From Eubacterium uniforme (GTDB lineage: Bacteria; Bacillota; Clostridia; Lachnospirales; Lachnospiraceae): a stretch of DNA of 64,000 nt. This document shows, piece after piece, positions 17,501 through 26,668 of this stretch (position 1 is its first letter; each line of letters opens with the position of its first letter). The stretch is from NCBI RefSeq assembly GCF_900167115.1, contig NZ_FUXZ01000013.1, positions 1 to 64,000 of the forward strand. The letters run 5' to 3'. The notes under the pieces are model-generated. The model made no database searches and was not told the origin of the DNA. It saw only the letters and a list, made by a program, of their open reading frames with translations. Made by a program: the position numbers and the translations under genes.

Positions 17501-18143
17501 ATTAGATATGTTGGAGATATATGATGATAGTAAAACGTATATAGTAAATAAGAAATTAGAGGAAATAGTTGCTAATATGAGAAGTATAGTTAAGAGTAAC
17601 AATCCTTATAAAGATATTCCTAAGTTACCAGATTTGCGTCAAAGGTTTATTAATTCTTATCATAATATATTAGTTCAGGAAGCTGAACCTGTTCAAGAGG
17701 CTATTAATCAAGCTAAAGAACGTGTTGTGGAAGTGGTTGAAAACAAAGAATATGCAGAAGAAAAGAAGCCCGTTTATATAAGATTATTTATAGAGATTAT
17801 AGATAGTGCGAAGGAATGTAATAATATTTCGGTGTTAAGGAGTTACGCTGATAAGGCAGAAGCACTTAAAATGAGACTTTTAAATGAAATGGATGATCTT
17901 GATGCTGAGTTGGCGAAGAAAAAAGTAGAAGAAGAAGCTAAAAAAACTAATGGTGGTTCAGAGGTTGAGATTGTTATAGATATACCAGTTAAGAAAACTA
18001 AAAATGTGACTATAAAAAACATCACGCATACATCATCATGGAGAATTGAAAGTAAAGATGATGTTGAAAAATGCATATCAAATTTAAGGAATTCTTTAAT
18101 TAAAGAATTGGAAGATAATGATATTGTAAATGTTGAGTTTTAA
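14532..18143 (+). CDS. brxC: BREX ATPase BrxC
   Basis: 1203 residues from the ATG at 14532 behind GGAGG. The P-loop GFFGSGKSH lies near residues 67-75, and the Walker B-like FMVDEVGQYI near residue 260. The N-terminal KDMFVKPIDREIQGVI block and the total length are those of BrxC/PglY. The C-terminal third is coiled-coil rich. BrxC is an AAA+ ATPase required for BREX defence and host methylation. It ends 20 bases before pglX. Confidence 0.9.
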   Translation: MLLKDMFVKPIDREIQGVIIVGQGEETKVSQELEEYVVTRELQKRFAEFFEAYKKGIVGNTNEVGVWISGFFGSGKSHLLKILSYILANETIDGKKAIDYFIDDNKIADAMVLADMKLAAETPTDVILFNIDSKSDATSKQNKDAIIEVFLKVFNEMQGLCGKYPYLADLEKELIDAGKYDAFKEKFKENYGSEWEESRHMFDFIYDDAVDSLVEIGFMSEDAVRKYCEKATDPYKISIEEFAKRVKKYIDDKGNNHHVVFMVDEVGQYIGADPNLMLNLQTVREELGKECKGKAWVIVTSQQDIDKVTKVIGNDFSKIQGRFATRISLSSANVDEVIKKRVLEKNETGAQTLRVLYEQNETSIKNLVDFKEGGAEKKKYSSAENFAVVYPFVPYQFDLLASVLTSIRTHGASGKHLSEGERSMLALFKESAVKLMNETEGAIVPFYMFYDALESFLDHSHSSVIIRAYDNSEINPEKKTDDVLAINVLKVLFLIKYVKEVDATIDNITTLMVSNIDDDRIKLKNDVEEALKILERQTLIQKNGELYIFLTNEEQEISNEINNINVEIGEVINKVSEMVFEDIYQDKRYRYPEFNGRYTFAFNQVVDDRPYKVNQANSFGLRIITPWYEGGTDDTTLKLLSGQNNEVVVLLPNDAAFLDELLVYLKIERFLRLNTNNSVSKYEEIKNAKRKEMLDRGKNAKLYLTEALKDSTIYVNGDIPKLSSKDETSRINEALGKVVQTVYNKLCYIEFAATEAHIKKLFTKTNQIGLDLSGVETSNSHALDDVLQYIKGNTNIHMKTSMKTIKDRFMSAPYGFVEDDIYWLVAYLFKNGDLSFTVNGESVTLLNRNESELFDYITKKQFVEKLLMEVRLKVSDNEKKTLHKITKELFGNSLVNDDEDYGMKEFVRCADNRIREMEKLSYKYTTYAYPGKNIIENGKKLLDEIVKIKEPREFYARVYKKQDELLDYADDYEPVKKFFDGEQATIFSRALDMLEIYDDSKTYIVNKKLEEIVANMRSIVKSNNPYKDIPKLPDLRQRFINSYHNILVQEAEPVQEAINQAKERVVEVVENKEYAEEKKPVYIRLFIEIIDSAKECNNISVLRSYADKAEALKMRLLNEMDDLDAELAKKKVEEEAKKTNGGSEVEIVIDIPVKKTKNVTIKNITHTSSWRIESKDDVEKCISNLRNSLIKELEDNDIVNVEF

Positions 18144-18163
18144 AAATGTAAGGAGAAGTGCAC

Positions 18164-21100
18164 ATGAATAAAATTGCAATAAAAAACTTTTCGGTATGGG
18201 CAAGAAATAAGCTTATATCTGACATAACATATAGAACGGGACTTTTGGGAATAACGGAAGAAGGTATAGCGAATCCACTTCCGCAGTCTACAAATGACAC
18301 AGCATTTTTTGATATAGGTACAAAGGAACCATATGCAATAAATGCGTATCAGATGAAACAGAGAGAAAGTCTTGTTAATGAGATAAATCAAAAAGCGGAA
18401 GAAGTTGATTATATAAAAGCTTATAAATATGTTATTGAAAATGTTGCATATACATGGTTTAACAGATTAATAGCCATAAGGTTTATGGAGGTAAATGATT
18501 ATTTACCTTCACATATTCGTGTGCTCTCATCTCATACAGGTAAAGCAGAACCAGACATGGTTACAAATCCATTCGATATGGATGTAGATTTTTCTGATGA
18601 GGAAAAAGAAAGAATCATATCATTAAAAAATGATAATCAAACAGATGAATTATTTCAGTTTTTATTTATTAAAGAATGTAATGCATTAAATCAATATTTG
18701 CCAGAACTTTTTGAAAAGACAGCAGACTATACAGAATTGCTTTTAAACTTATCGATTATAGATAAGGATGGGGTTATCTCTCGATTAGTAAATGAGATAC
18801 CAGAAGAAGATTTTGATATAGAAAAAGGCGGACAGGTAGAAATTATAGGCTGGTTATATCAGTACTATAATACAGAACCCAAAGATGCTGCTTTTGCAAA
18901 GAAAGGGAAAATTACCAAAGAAGAGATCCCAGCTGTAACTCAGTTATTTACGCCAGACTGGATTGTAAGATATATGGTTGAAAACAGCTTAGGAAGACTC
19001 TGGCTTGAAAGAAATGCTGGAAAGGCAGACAAGGAAGTAAATGAAGTATTCGAAAATACATCTATAAAAGCAAACTGGAAATATTATCTTGATGAAGCGG
19101 AACAGGAAGAAGACGTAAAAAAACAGCTAAAAAGTATACGAAAAGAGTATGCCAGTTTAAATCCAGAAGACATACATTTCATAGATCCGTGTATGGGAAG
19201 TGGACACATACTTGTGTATGCTTTTGATTTGCTAATGCAGATATATACATCAGTAGGATGGACAGAAAGAGATGCAGCTAAAAGTATAGTAGAAAATAAT
19301 CTTTATGGATTAGACATAGATGATAGAGCATATCAGCTTGCTTATTTTGCAGTAATGATGAAGGCAAGACAGTATAACAGAAGAATACTATCATCAGAGG
19401 TAAAATGTTATCTTTATTCCATAAAGGAAAGTAATAGAATTAATAGAAATCAGATAAAGTATCTTGGAGCTGGACTAAGTGACATAGAAAGAAATCTTGC
19501 ACAGGGACAGTTAGAAGGATTGTTAGATACATTTATTGATGCAAAGGAATATGGCTCAATCTTAAACGTAGAAAAATGTGATTGGAATTTACTACGTTTT
19601 TTTGTGATGGATGATAACACAAGTGGACAACAGATGTCACTTGAAGCAGTAGGAATCGATGAAACAAAGGAAAAGATTCTTGAACTCATAGATATCGGAG
19701 AAGTAATGGCGAATAAATATGAGGTTGTTGTTACTAATCCGCCATATATGGGTGGTAATGGAATGAGTGCTAGATTAGTTTATTTCCTTAAAAATAAATA
19801 TCCTAATAGTAAATATGATTTGTACTCTGTATTTATTGAAAAATGTGGGAAAATGGCCAAACAATATTATGCAATGATAACACAACATTCTTGGATGTTT
19901 TTGGCAACATTTGAAATATTAAGAAGTATTATTTTAAGAGATACGATTGCAAATATGGCTCATTTAGGAGCTAGAGCTTTTGATGAAATAGGTGGAGAAG
20001 TAGTGCAAACTACTACTTTTGTGGTTAATAAACATTTGATTGATGGATATAGTGGAAACTATGTTAGATTACTCAATGTAAATGGAGAAAGAGAAAAAGA
20101 GAAAAAATTCTTATCTGGTGTAGATAGATATTCAGCGAATCAGTTTTCTTATGATAATATTCCTGGCAAAACGTTTGCATATTGGGTAAGCAAAGATATG
20201 TTTAAAATATTTGCAAATAATAATAAGCTTACATCATACGCATATACAAAAGGAGGAATGGGAACATCTGATAATGATAGGTTTCTAAGACTTTGGTATG
20301 AAGTGGAATTAAATAATATTGCTTTTGGAGTGAAAAATCATTCTGATGCTGACAATCGTCGTGAAAAATGGTTTCCATATAATAAGGGTGGTTCTTATAG
20401 AAAATGGTATGGAAATAATGATTATTTAGTTAATTGGCAGAATAATGGAAAAGAAATTAAAGAATACGCTGCAAAATTATATAAATCATATTCAAGAACA
20501 GTAAAAAATATAGATAGCTTTTTTTTAGAAGGAGCTACGTGGAGTTCTCTTGCAAATAAGTTTTCTTTGAGGTATTCGGAAAGTGGTTTCATTTTTGACT
20601 CTAAAGGATCAATGCTTTTTACATATAAAAAAGAAGATTTGTTTCCTATTATTGGATTCTTAAACAGTAAAGTGTCGGATAACTTTTTGGCAATACTTTC
20701 GCCTACATTAGATTTTTCAGGTGGTTCTTTATCAAAGTTAACTGTATTACCAGAAATCTTCAAAAAAGAAGTCAGCGAGTTGGTGGCTGAAAATATTAAA
20801 TTAGCTAAGGAAGATTGGGACGATTTCGAAAAATCATGGAACTTTAAATATCATCCATTTTTTAAGTTTACAAAAGCTATAATGAATTATTCAGATTTAC
20901 TAGAGAGTATAAGGGAAGAATGTGGAGAAAACATTGAAGATTTTTGCCCAATCAAGGTGAATTATTTGATGTGGAAAAAATATTGCAATAAACGTTTTGT
21001 TAAAATGAAAGCAAATGAAGAAAGATTAAATAGCATCTTTATTGGATTATATAAATTAGAATATGAAATAGATTTTACACTCGAAGATGATGATATATCG

Positions 21101-21889
21101 GTATATAAGGCAGACATGGAACGTGATATTAAAAGTTTTATTTCATATGCAGTAGGTTGTATGTTTGGACGATATTCTTTAGATGTTGAAGGCTTAGTCT
21201 ATGTTGGTGGAGAATGGGATAGTAGTAAGTATACAACATACATTCCTGATTATGATAGTATTATCCCTATAACGGATGAAGAGTATTTTAAGGATGATAT
21301 AGTAGGATTATTATGTGATTGGCTTAAAAAAGTATATGGAGAAGATACTCTTGAACAGAATCTGGATTTTATTGCATCAGCTTTATCAAATAAAGGTAAT
21401 ACATCGAGAGAAATAATTAGAAATTATTTTGTAAATGATTTCTATAAAGATCATTGTATGACATATTCAGTAGCAGGATCAGGTAAAAGACCAATTTACT
21501 GGTTGTTTGATAGTGGTAAGCAGAATGGTTTTAAAGCATTGATTTATTTACATCGATACAATGCAGATACAATTGGGAATTTAAGAGTAGATTATTTGCA
21601 TAGAATGCAGAAAGTGTATGAATCAGAAATTGATAGGATGCATGATGTAGTGAATCATAGTACTAATAATCGCGAGGTAGGTGTGGCTAGAAAGCGTATT
21701 GAAAAGCTCCAAAAGCAGCTTAAAGAATGTAAAGATTATGATGAAAAGATAGGTCATCTTGCATTATCAAGAATTGAGTTGGATTTAGATGATGGTGTGA
21801 AGGTTAATTATCGTAAAATTCAAACAGCAAATGATGGAAAATTTTACGAGGTTCTTTCAGATTCAAAGAAAATTATGAGTAAAGAATAG
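18164..21889 (+). CDS. pglX: BREX adenine-specific DNA methyltransferase PglX
   Basis: 1241 residues from the ATG at 18164 (AGGAG eight bases upstream). The SAM-binding motif DPCMGSGHILVYAFD is near residue 341 and the catalytic NPPY of an N6-adenine methyltransferase near residue 524. Length and the PGL-type C-terminus fit BREX-1 PglX. It marks host DNA for self-recognition; its specificity region is the part that varies between strains. No second pglX copy or invertible repeat is seen here. Confidence 0.92.
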   Translation: MNKIAIKNFSVWARNKLISDITYRTGLLGITEEGIANPLPQSTNDTAFFDIGTKEPYAINAYQMKQRESLVNEINQKAEEVDYIKAYKYVIENVAYTWFNRLIAIRFMEVNDYLPSHIRVLSSHTGKAEPDMVTNPFDMDVDFSDEEKERIISLKNDNQTDELFQFLFIKECNALNQYLPELFEKTADYTELLLNLSIIDKDGVISRLVNEIPEEDFDIEKGGQVEIIGWLYQYYNTEPKDAAFAKKGKITKEEIPAVTQLFTPDWIVRYMVENSLGRLWLERNAGKADKEVNEVFENTSIKANWKYYLDEAEQEEDVKKQLKSIRKEYASLNPEDIHFIDPCMGSGHILVYAFDLLMQIYTSVGWTERDAAKSIVENNLYGLDIDDRAYQLAYFAVMMKARQYNRRILSSEVKCYLYSIKESNRINRNQIKYLGAGLSDIERNLAQGQLEGLLDTFIDAKEYGSILNVEKCDWNLLRFFVMDDNTSGQQMSLEAVGIDETKEKILELIDIGEVMANKYEVVVTNPPYMGGNGMSARLVYFLKNKYPNSKYDLYSVFIEKCGKMAKQYYAMITQHSWMFLATFEILRSIILRDTIANMAHLGARAFDEIGGEVVQTTTFVVNKHLIDGYSGNYVRLLNVNGEREKEKKFLSGVDRYSANQFSYDNIPGKTFAYWVSKDMFKIFANNNKLTSYAYTKGGMGTSDNDRFLRLWYEVELNNIAFGVKNHSDADNRREKWFPYNKGGSYRKWYGNNDYLVNWQNNGKEIKEYAAKLYKSYSRTVKNIDSFFLEGATWSSLANKFSLRYSESGFIFDSKGSMLFTYKKEDLFPIIGFLNSKVSDNFLAILSPTLDFSGGSLSKLTVLPEIFKKEVSELVAENIKLAKEDWDDFEKSWNFKYHPFFKFTKAIMNYSDLLESIREECGENIEDFCPIKVNYLMWKKYCNKRFVKMKANEERLNSIFIGLYKLEYEIDFTLEDDDISVYKADMERDIKSFISYAVGCMFGRYSLDVEGLVYVGGEWDSSKYTTYIPDYDSIIPITDEEYFKDDIVGLLCDWLKKVYGEDTLEQNLDFIASALSNKGNTSREIIRNYFVNDFYKDHCMTYSVAGSGKRPIYWLFDSGKQNGFKALIYLHRYNADTIGNLRVDYLHRMQKVYESEIDRMHDVVNHSTNNREVGVARKRIEKLQKQLKECKDYDEKIGHLALSRIELDLDDGVKVNYRKIQTANDGKFYEVLSDSKKIMSKE

Positions 21890-22022
21890 TACTATATATT
21901 GGAAAGTGTGATATGAATATAATTTTGGAAAAAATTTCAATATGGAAAAAATGAGATTTATGTGAGATTTCTTGGGATTATAAGAAACATCTATTGAAAT
22001 GGATAAATTAGGAGGAGAAGAG

Positions 22023-23444
22023 ATGTTTATAAAGAAACCAAAAAAATTATTAGGATACTTAAAATACGATGATATGGATTATCCTTTTGAATTTATAGAA
22101 GAAGATTTTTCTATTGTTTTATATCCGCCCACAAAAGAAAAATGGGATGATGCGGCAGATTTTTTTCGTTTTTTTGAAGATTTGAAAAAACCAAAACCAG
22201 ACGGATGGGTAAAAAGTATAAAATTAGAAGGAGTAACTTCTGAACATTATAAAATAATATTTTCGGTAAAGGATACTCCATCTAATTATCATGGATTTAA
22301 AAGTTATGAGGTTGATTGGTTTTATTATTGCAGACAGGAGTATGATTGGGAAAAAATTGATGGATTAAAGGTTTCGGGTAGAGAAATTAATTACTTTTTT
22401 CCACCACAAATAGCACTTCAAAATGAAGTTAAATTTAGTGAGGATAATATAATAGAAAAAATGATAGTATCCACTACTGATGAAGAAACAAAGAGAATGT
22501 GTGGTAGTTATTCTGTGAGAAGAGGATTAAATGCAGTAATAGAATTAAATGCCTATGCGACTATTCATTATAATACTGCTCTTAATCCAATAGATGCAAC
22601 TAGCTATTTATATTATATCTTTTCAAAACCGACTGGAATTGATGATATTATAATAGCTGTTTATCATTTGAAATGTTTTATTAAATATATAACTTATAGA
22701 AGTAATATATATATCGATGCTATAGAAACATTTTATGAAAGAGAGGGAAAGCGTGACTATGCTGGCACTATAGTTTTTCCAAATCGAATGAATGGTGAAG
22801 ATAATAAAAAGGCATCAGATCGAATTATTGGGTATGATGTTTTAGGAAATAAAACAGCTAATATTTTTAAGGCAATTAGGAATGGGAAAATGGGATATGC
22901 TCATATTTGTAAATCTATTGATGGTCGTAGGCATTATTCTTCGGGAAGGATGATTATGATTATGTCTGAATTTGAACGTGAGTTTAGAGATATATATGGA
23001 CAAGATTTTGGACGTTCTGAAATCTATATTTCAACAAAACAAGAGATAGTGGATTTGATTGAGAATTATCGAGAAACTCATACAGGAGATGTAAAGAAAT
23101 ATGCTTCAAGTATAAAAAGAACAATACAGAATCTAGATAATAGTTATGCACAAAATGTAGAAAAAGCGATACTGGATTGTGAAACTATTATGAAACCATT
23201 TATTTGTAGGAATTATAAAGGATATACAGATGAAATAGTGAAAGGAATATGCGATAGAGTTGGAGAAATAAGAAATGGGATAGCGCATAGTAAGATGGAT
23301 TTCACATTAGATGCTGTCCATCTAACGGATACCAAGATAATCGAAGAACTAACATATGCGATACGTCTCAAAAAGGCTAGGATTTCCAATGAACTAATTA
23401 AAAAGGGAATAAATGCATTATTTAACGAAAATATAGCTTTATAG
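22023..23444 (+). CDS. HEPN-motif protein inside the BREX operon, ApeA-like architecture
   Basis: 473 residues from the ATG at 22023 (GGAGG upstream), after a 133-bp gap behind pglX and 26 bases before pglZ. Not a BREX core gene. The N-terminal 240 residues are beta-rich (LLGYLKYDDMDYPFEFI, then aromatic strands), the next part helical. Near residues 410-430 is GEIRNGIAHSKMDF, whose Arg-Asn-Gly-Ile-Ala-His is an RX4H motif, the catalytic signature of HEPN ribonucleases. A large N-terminal domain with a C-terminal HEPN resembles ApeA-type abortive-infection proteins. That assignment is by architecture only. If right, it is an RNase effector carried as cargo of the BREX operon. Confidence 0.6.
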   Translation: MFIKKPKKLLGYLKYDDMDYPFEFIEEDFSIVLYPPTKEKWDDAADFFRFFEDLKKPKPDGWVKSIKLEGVTSEHYKIIFSVKDTPSNYHGFKSYEVDWFYYCRQEYDWEKIDGLKVSGREINYFFPPQIALQNEVKFSEDNIIEKMIVSTTDEETKRMCGSYSVRRGLNAVIELNAYATIHYNTALNPIDATSYLYYIFSKPTGIDDIIIAVYHLKCFIKYITYRSNIYIDAIETFYEREGKRDYAGTIVFPNRMNGEDNKKASDRIIGYDVLGNKTANIFKAIRNGKMGYAHICKSIDGRRHYSSGRMIMIMSEFEREFRDIYGQDFGRSEIYISTKQEIVDLIENYRETHTGDVKKYASSIKRTIQNLDNSYAQNVEKAILDCETIMKPFICRNYKGYTDEIVKGICDRVGEIRNGIAHSKMDFTLDAVHLTDTKIIEELTYAIRLKKARISNELIKKGINALFNENIAL

Positions 23445-23470
23445 AATTACATAATAAGGATGGATTAGAA

Positions 23471-25987
23471 ATGGTAGAATTAAATTTAAAACAAATAATA
23501 GATAGGTTAAACCAAGAATTTACAGGAGAGGTACGAAAACTAATATTTTGGTATGATGATAATGCAGACTTTAAAGATGATATATCTTCAGTAGAATTGG
23601 AAAATGCAAAAATTTATTATCTTAAAGAAGATAATCAGTTTTATACAAAGTATTATTTGGAAAAAGAGGATACTATAACAAATTATTTGATTTATGCTCC
23701 TTTTTCCAAACCTGATGTTAAGGATAATCATTTAGAAGATATTCTTTTATATTCTAAGCGCTTTTATGCAGATAGAGCATCTCTTTTATCAGTAGATTTA
23801 GGAATAGATGAAAAAAATAAACATGTAATAGAAAAGCATATTAAATTTTTTGCCAATAAAGAAAGAACACAAAGATTTTATGACCTTGAAATAGAAAACT
23901 TTAATAGAAAAAATATACTTGTAGGTTTACTTAGTGCTATATGTAAAACTAAAATTTGTTCATTTGAAGAAGTTTTAAGAATTGTTTTAACTGATGGAGA
24001 AATTGAGGATAACAAATTCCTTAAAGAAATGGCTAAGTATGATTTAGTAGAAGATTTTTGGAGACTTTGTGAACAACAATTTGGTTATGTAGATGATAAT
24101 CCTACATTAGAAAAACTAATAGTTACTTTATTTATTACATATACAGATAGGTTTATTGATGGTGAAGTTCCAGTTCCATGGAGAAGTTTTGTTTCGTCAA
24201 AACAAGGTAATATAATAGCGTTCTTAGATGGATTAATGAATAATATTATGTATCACGATTATTATAATAGTCTTTCAGAAAAAATATCTGTTGGTTTAAA
24301 AGTAGAAAATAGCTTTTCTAAGAATGAAGCTGAAAGATTAGTTAAATGTGATACGTTTAAGCATTTTGACAAAATCATAATAAGTTGGATCATTGGTAGA
24401 TTAATAAACGAGGATGTTGGGGCTAAATTAAATGATTTATCTATACCAGAATTATGTGATGTAAGAAAAAAGATGCATTTTGGTGATTGCTTTAAAAATG
24501 ATTATGAAATGCTTGAAAATGCATATTATATAATTAGTAATGTGAATTATAATGTATCAGATAGTTTAGATAAAATTATTGAACAGTATAAGGAAAGTGA
24601 TTACATAATAGATAGTTGTTATAGAAGATTTTATTATTCTTTAGATATGATTGAAGATACGACTGAGTATGAATCATTACAATCATTGATTGAAAATATA
24701 TATACAAATGAATACTTAAATGAATTATTACCTAAGTGGAATAAATGCTTTAGTGGAAAAGATGGATTAAATGTAATAAAATTACAACGAAACTTTTATA
24801 GAAATTTTGTTAATAATACAAAGGAAAAGACAGTTGTTATTATTTCAGATGCTATGAGGTATGAGGTTGGAAAGGAATTGTTTGATATTATGTCTGATGA
24901 TCCAAAGTGTAAGGCGTCAATAGATATGATGATGAGTGTATTACCATCTTATACAAGATTAGGTATGGCAGCATTACTTCCTCACAGTGAACTGGAAATG
25001 ACTAATGATTATAAAGTATTAGCAGATAATGTATTATGTAATGATTTAGCTGGTAGAGCACAGGTTTTAAAGAAATATGATCCAGAGTCTGCTTGTGTAC
25101 AGTTTGATGATATAAAGTCATTAAAGAAACAAGATTTAAGAGATATATTTACTGGTAAACAGGTTGTATATGTTTATCATAATCAAATTGATGCTAGAGG
25201 TGATGAATCTAAGACAGAGGACGAGGTGTTTAATGCTTGTAGAGAAGCGGTAGATGAAATAAAAACATTAATTAATAGAATTTCAACTAATGCGAATACT
25301 TATAGATTCATTATAACTGCTGATCATGGTTTTATATATAAGAGAGACAAAATAACAGAGAGTGATAAGATTAGTGGAGTAAATGGCAAGGAGGCATGGA
25401 TTAATAGAAGATTTATCGTTTCAAATGATGCGATAAATGATACTGGAGTATGCAATATAGGTTTGGGATATATTTTAGGAAATGATGATCAAAAAGTAAT
25501 ATCATATCCTCTAAGCAGTAATGTATTTAAAGTAGCAGGTGGAGGACAAAATTACGTTCATGGTGGATCTTCACCGCAGGAGATGCTTATACCAGTTATT
25601 GATATTAAGATGGAAAAAGGACATATGGAAACAAAATCCGTGTCTATTTCACTTGTAAGTATGATTCAGAAAATAACAAATCTTATTACAAGCATGGATT
25701 TTATACAGTCGGAACCTGTTACTGATACTATGAAGTCCACAACATATAGAATATATTTTTGTTCAGAGGATGGAGAAAGCATTTCTAATGAATGTACATA
25801 TGTTGCAGATAGTCGTGAACTTGATTCGCAAAAAAGAATATTTAGATTAAGATTTAATTTTAAAAATATGAAGTATGATAAGGACAAGCAATATTATTTA
25901 ATTATTAAAGATGATAAAAATGAAATTGAAATATTTAGACATGCAGTAATAATGGATATTGCATTTGCTGATGATTTTGATTTTTAG
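23471..25987 (+). CDS. pglZ: BREX alkaline-phosphatase-fold protein PglZ (type A)
   Basis: 838 residues, ATG with AAGGATG upstream. The central PglZ domain carries VVIISDAMRYEVGKEL (about residue 457) and ITADHGFIYKR (about 617), the metal-binding strands of alkaline-phosphatase-like enzymes. The C-terminal SSPQEMLIPVI block is typical of BREX-1 PglZ. Essential for BREX; it probably acts with PglX or BrxB. It ends 16 bases before the SLATT-like gene. Confidence 0.9.
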   Translation: MVELNLKQIIDRLNQEFTGEVRKLIFWYDDNADFKDDISSVELENAKIYYLKEDNQFYTKYYLEKEDTITNYLIYAPFSKPDVKDNHLEDILLYSKRFYADRASLLSVDLGIDEKNKHVIEKHIKFFANKERTQRFYDLEIENFNRKNILVGLLSAICKTKICSFEEVLRIVLTDGEIEDNKFLKEMAKYDLVEDFWRLCEQQFGYVDDNPTLEKLIVTLFITYTDRFIDGEVPVPWRSFVSSKQGNIIAFLDGLMNNIMYHDYYNSLSEKISVGLKVENSFSKNEAERLVKCDTFKHFDKIIISWIIGRLINEDVGAKLNDLSIPELCDVRKKMHFGDCFKNDYEMLENAYYIISNVNYNVSDSLDKIIEQYKESDYIIDSCYRRFYYSLDMIEDTTEYESLQSLIENIYTNEYLNELLPKWNKCFSGKDGLNVIKLQRNFYRNFVNNTKEKTVVIISDAMRYEVGKELFDIMSDDPKCKASIDMMMSVLPSYTRLGMAALLPHSELEMTNDYKVLADNVLCNDLAGRAQVLKKYDPESACVQFDDIKSLKKQDLRDIFTGKQVVYVYHNQIDARGDESKTEDEVFNACREAVDEIKTLINRISTNANTYRFIITADHGFIYKRDKITESDKISGVNGKEAWINRRFIVSNDAINDTGVCNIGLGYILGNDDQKVISYPLSSNVFKVAGGGQNYVHGGSSPQEMLIPVIDIKMEKGHMETKSVSISLVSMIQKITNLITSMDFIQSEPVTDTMKSTTYRIYFCSEDGESISNECTYVADSRELDSQKRIFRLRFNFKNMKYDKDKQYYLIIKDDKNEIEIFRHAVIMDIAFADDFDF

Positions 25988-26003
25988 AATGAGAGGATTT
26001 GAT

Positions 26004-26498
26004 TTGGAAGAGAAATATTGGACAATGATGACACAAAAGAAGTTCGATTTAATATATTTAGGTCATCATCTTCATAGAAATATTCTAATAGAAAGGTATA
26101 TAAATGTGTTTTTAGCAATCACTTCGGTTGGAGCATTATCAGGATTAGTTATTCTTAATGATTATAAGAAAATTATATCTATAATTCTTGCTTTGAGTCA
26201 AATAATTACAGCGGCTAAGCCATATTTACCTTATTCTAATAGAGTTAAAGACTTAGATAAGTCAATTATTGGTTTGACAACGGTGTATAATGAGATTGAA
26301 GATTATTGGGATAGAATAGTTATTGAAAAAATATGTGAATCTGATATCAACAAAATGTATAGGAAATTACAAAATAAATGGAATGATATAGATAATAAAT
26401 TTTTAAATGGGGATTCACTTCCAAGAATACAAAAGTACATAGAGTTATCAGAAAAAGAAAGAAATATATATTTTAAGAATTATTATGGAGAAAAATAA
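26004..26498 (+). CDS. SLATT-like two-helix membrane protein
   Basis: 164 residues from a TTG at 26004 (GAGAGG seven bases upstream); an ATG at 25989 is possible. Layout: a cytosolic KKFDLIYLGHHLHRN helix, two membrane helices (INVFLAITSVGALSGLVIL and IISIILALSQIITAAKPYLPY), then a long cytosolic helical domain. This matches SLATT proteins, predicted pore-forming effectors of nucleotide-signalling and other conflict systems. No SMODS or SLOG partner is nearby. It lies between pglZ and brxL and two bases before a 54-residue partner. Confidence 0.6.
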   Translation: MEEKYWTMMTQKKFDLIYLGHHLHRNILIERYINVFLAITSVGALSGLVILNDYKKIISIILALSQIITAAKPYLPYSNRVKDLDKSIIGLTTVYNEIEDYWDRIVIEKICESDINKMYRKLQNKWNDIDNKFLNGDSLPRIQKYIELSEKERNIYFKNYYGEK

Positions 26499-26500
26499 AA

Positions 26501-26665
26501 ATGACTGATGAAAAAATACAAAAACACCCCAATACATATAGTCAGAGAGGAAGTAATATTCCTACTCAACCTAGTGTACCTAAGATGCCTAAAACAAAAT
26601 CAAATTCACAATTAAGTGGAAATCAAAATTCTTTAAATAAGAATAATAACGGTGATAGGAGATAA
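26501..26665 (+). CDS. 54-residue Pro/Asn-rich small protein paired with the SLATT-like gene
   Basis: ATG at 26501, stop at 26663-26665, GGAG within the end of the preceding gene, three bases before brxL. Hydrophilic, no membrane helix. The middle is proline-rich (NIPTQPSVPKMPKTKS), the end Asn/Ser/Lys-rich, so probably disordered. The tight packing (two bases after the SLATT-like gene, RBS of brxL inside its last codons) argues that it is translated. Short proline-rich proteins next to two-helix SLATT-like proteins are, to my recollection, a recurrent pairing. It could be an inhibitor or sensor of the pore protein. Confidence 0.6.
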   Translation: MTDEKIQKHPNTYSQRGSNIPTQPSVPKMPKTKSNSQLSGNQNSLNKNNNGDRR

Positions 26666-26668
26666 TAA

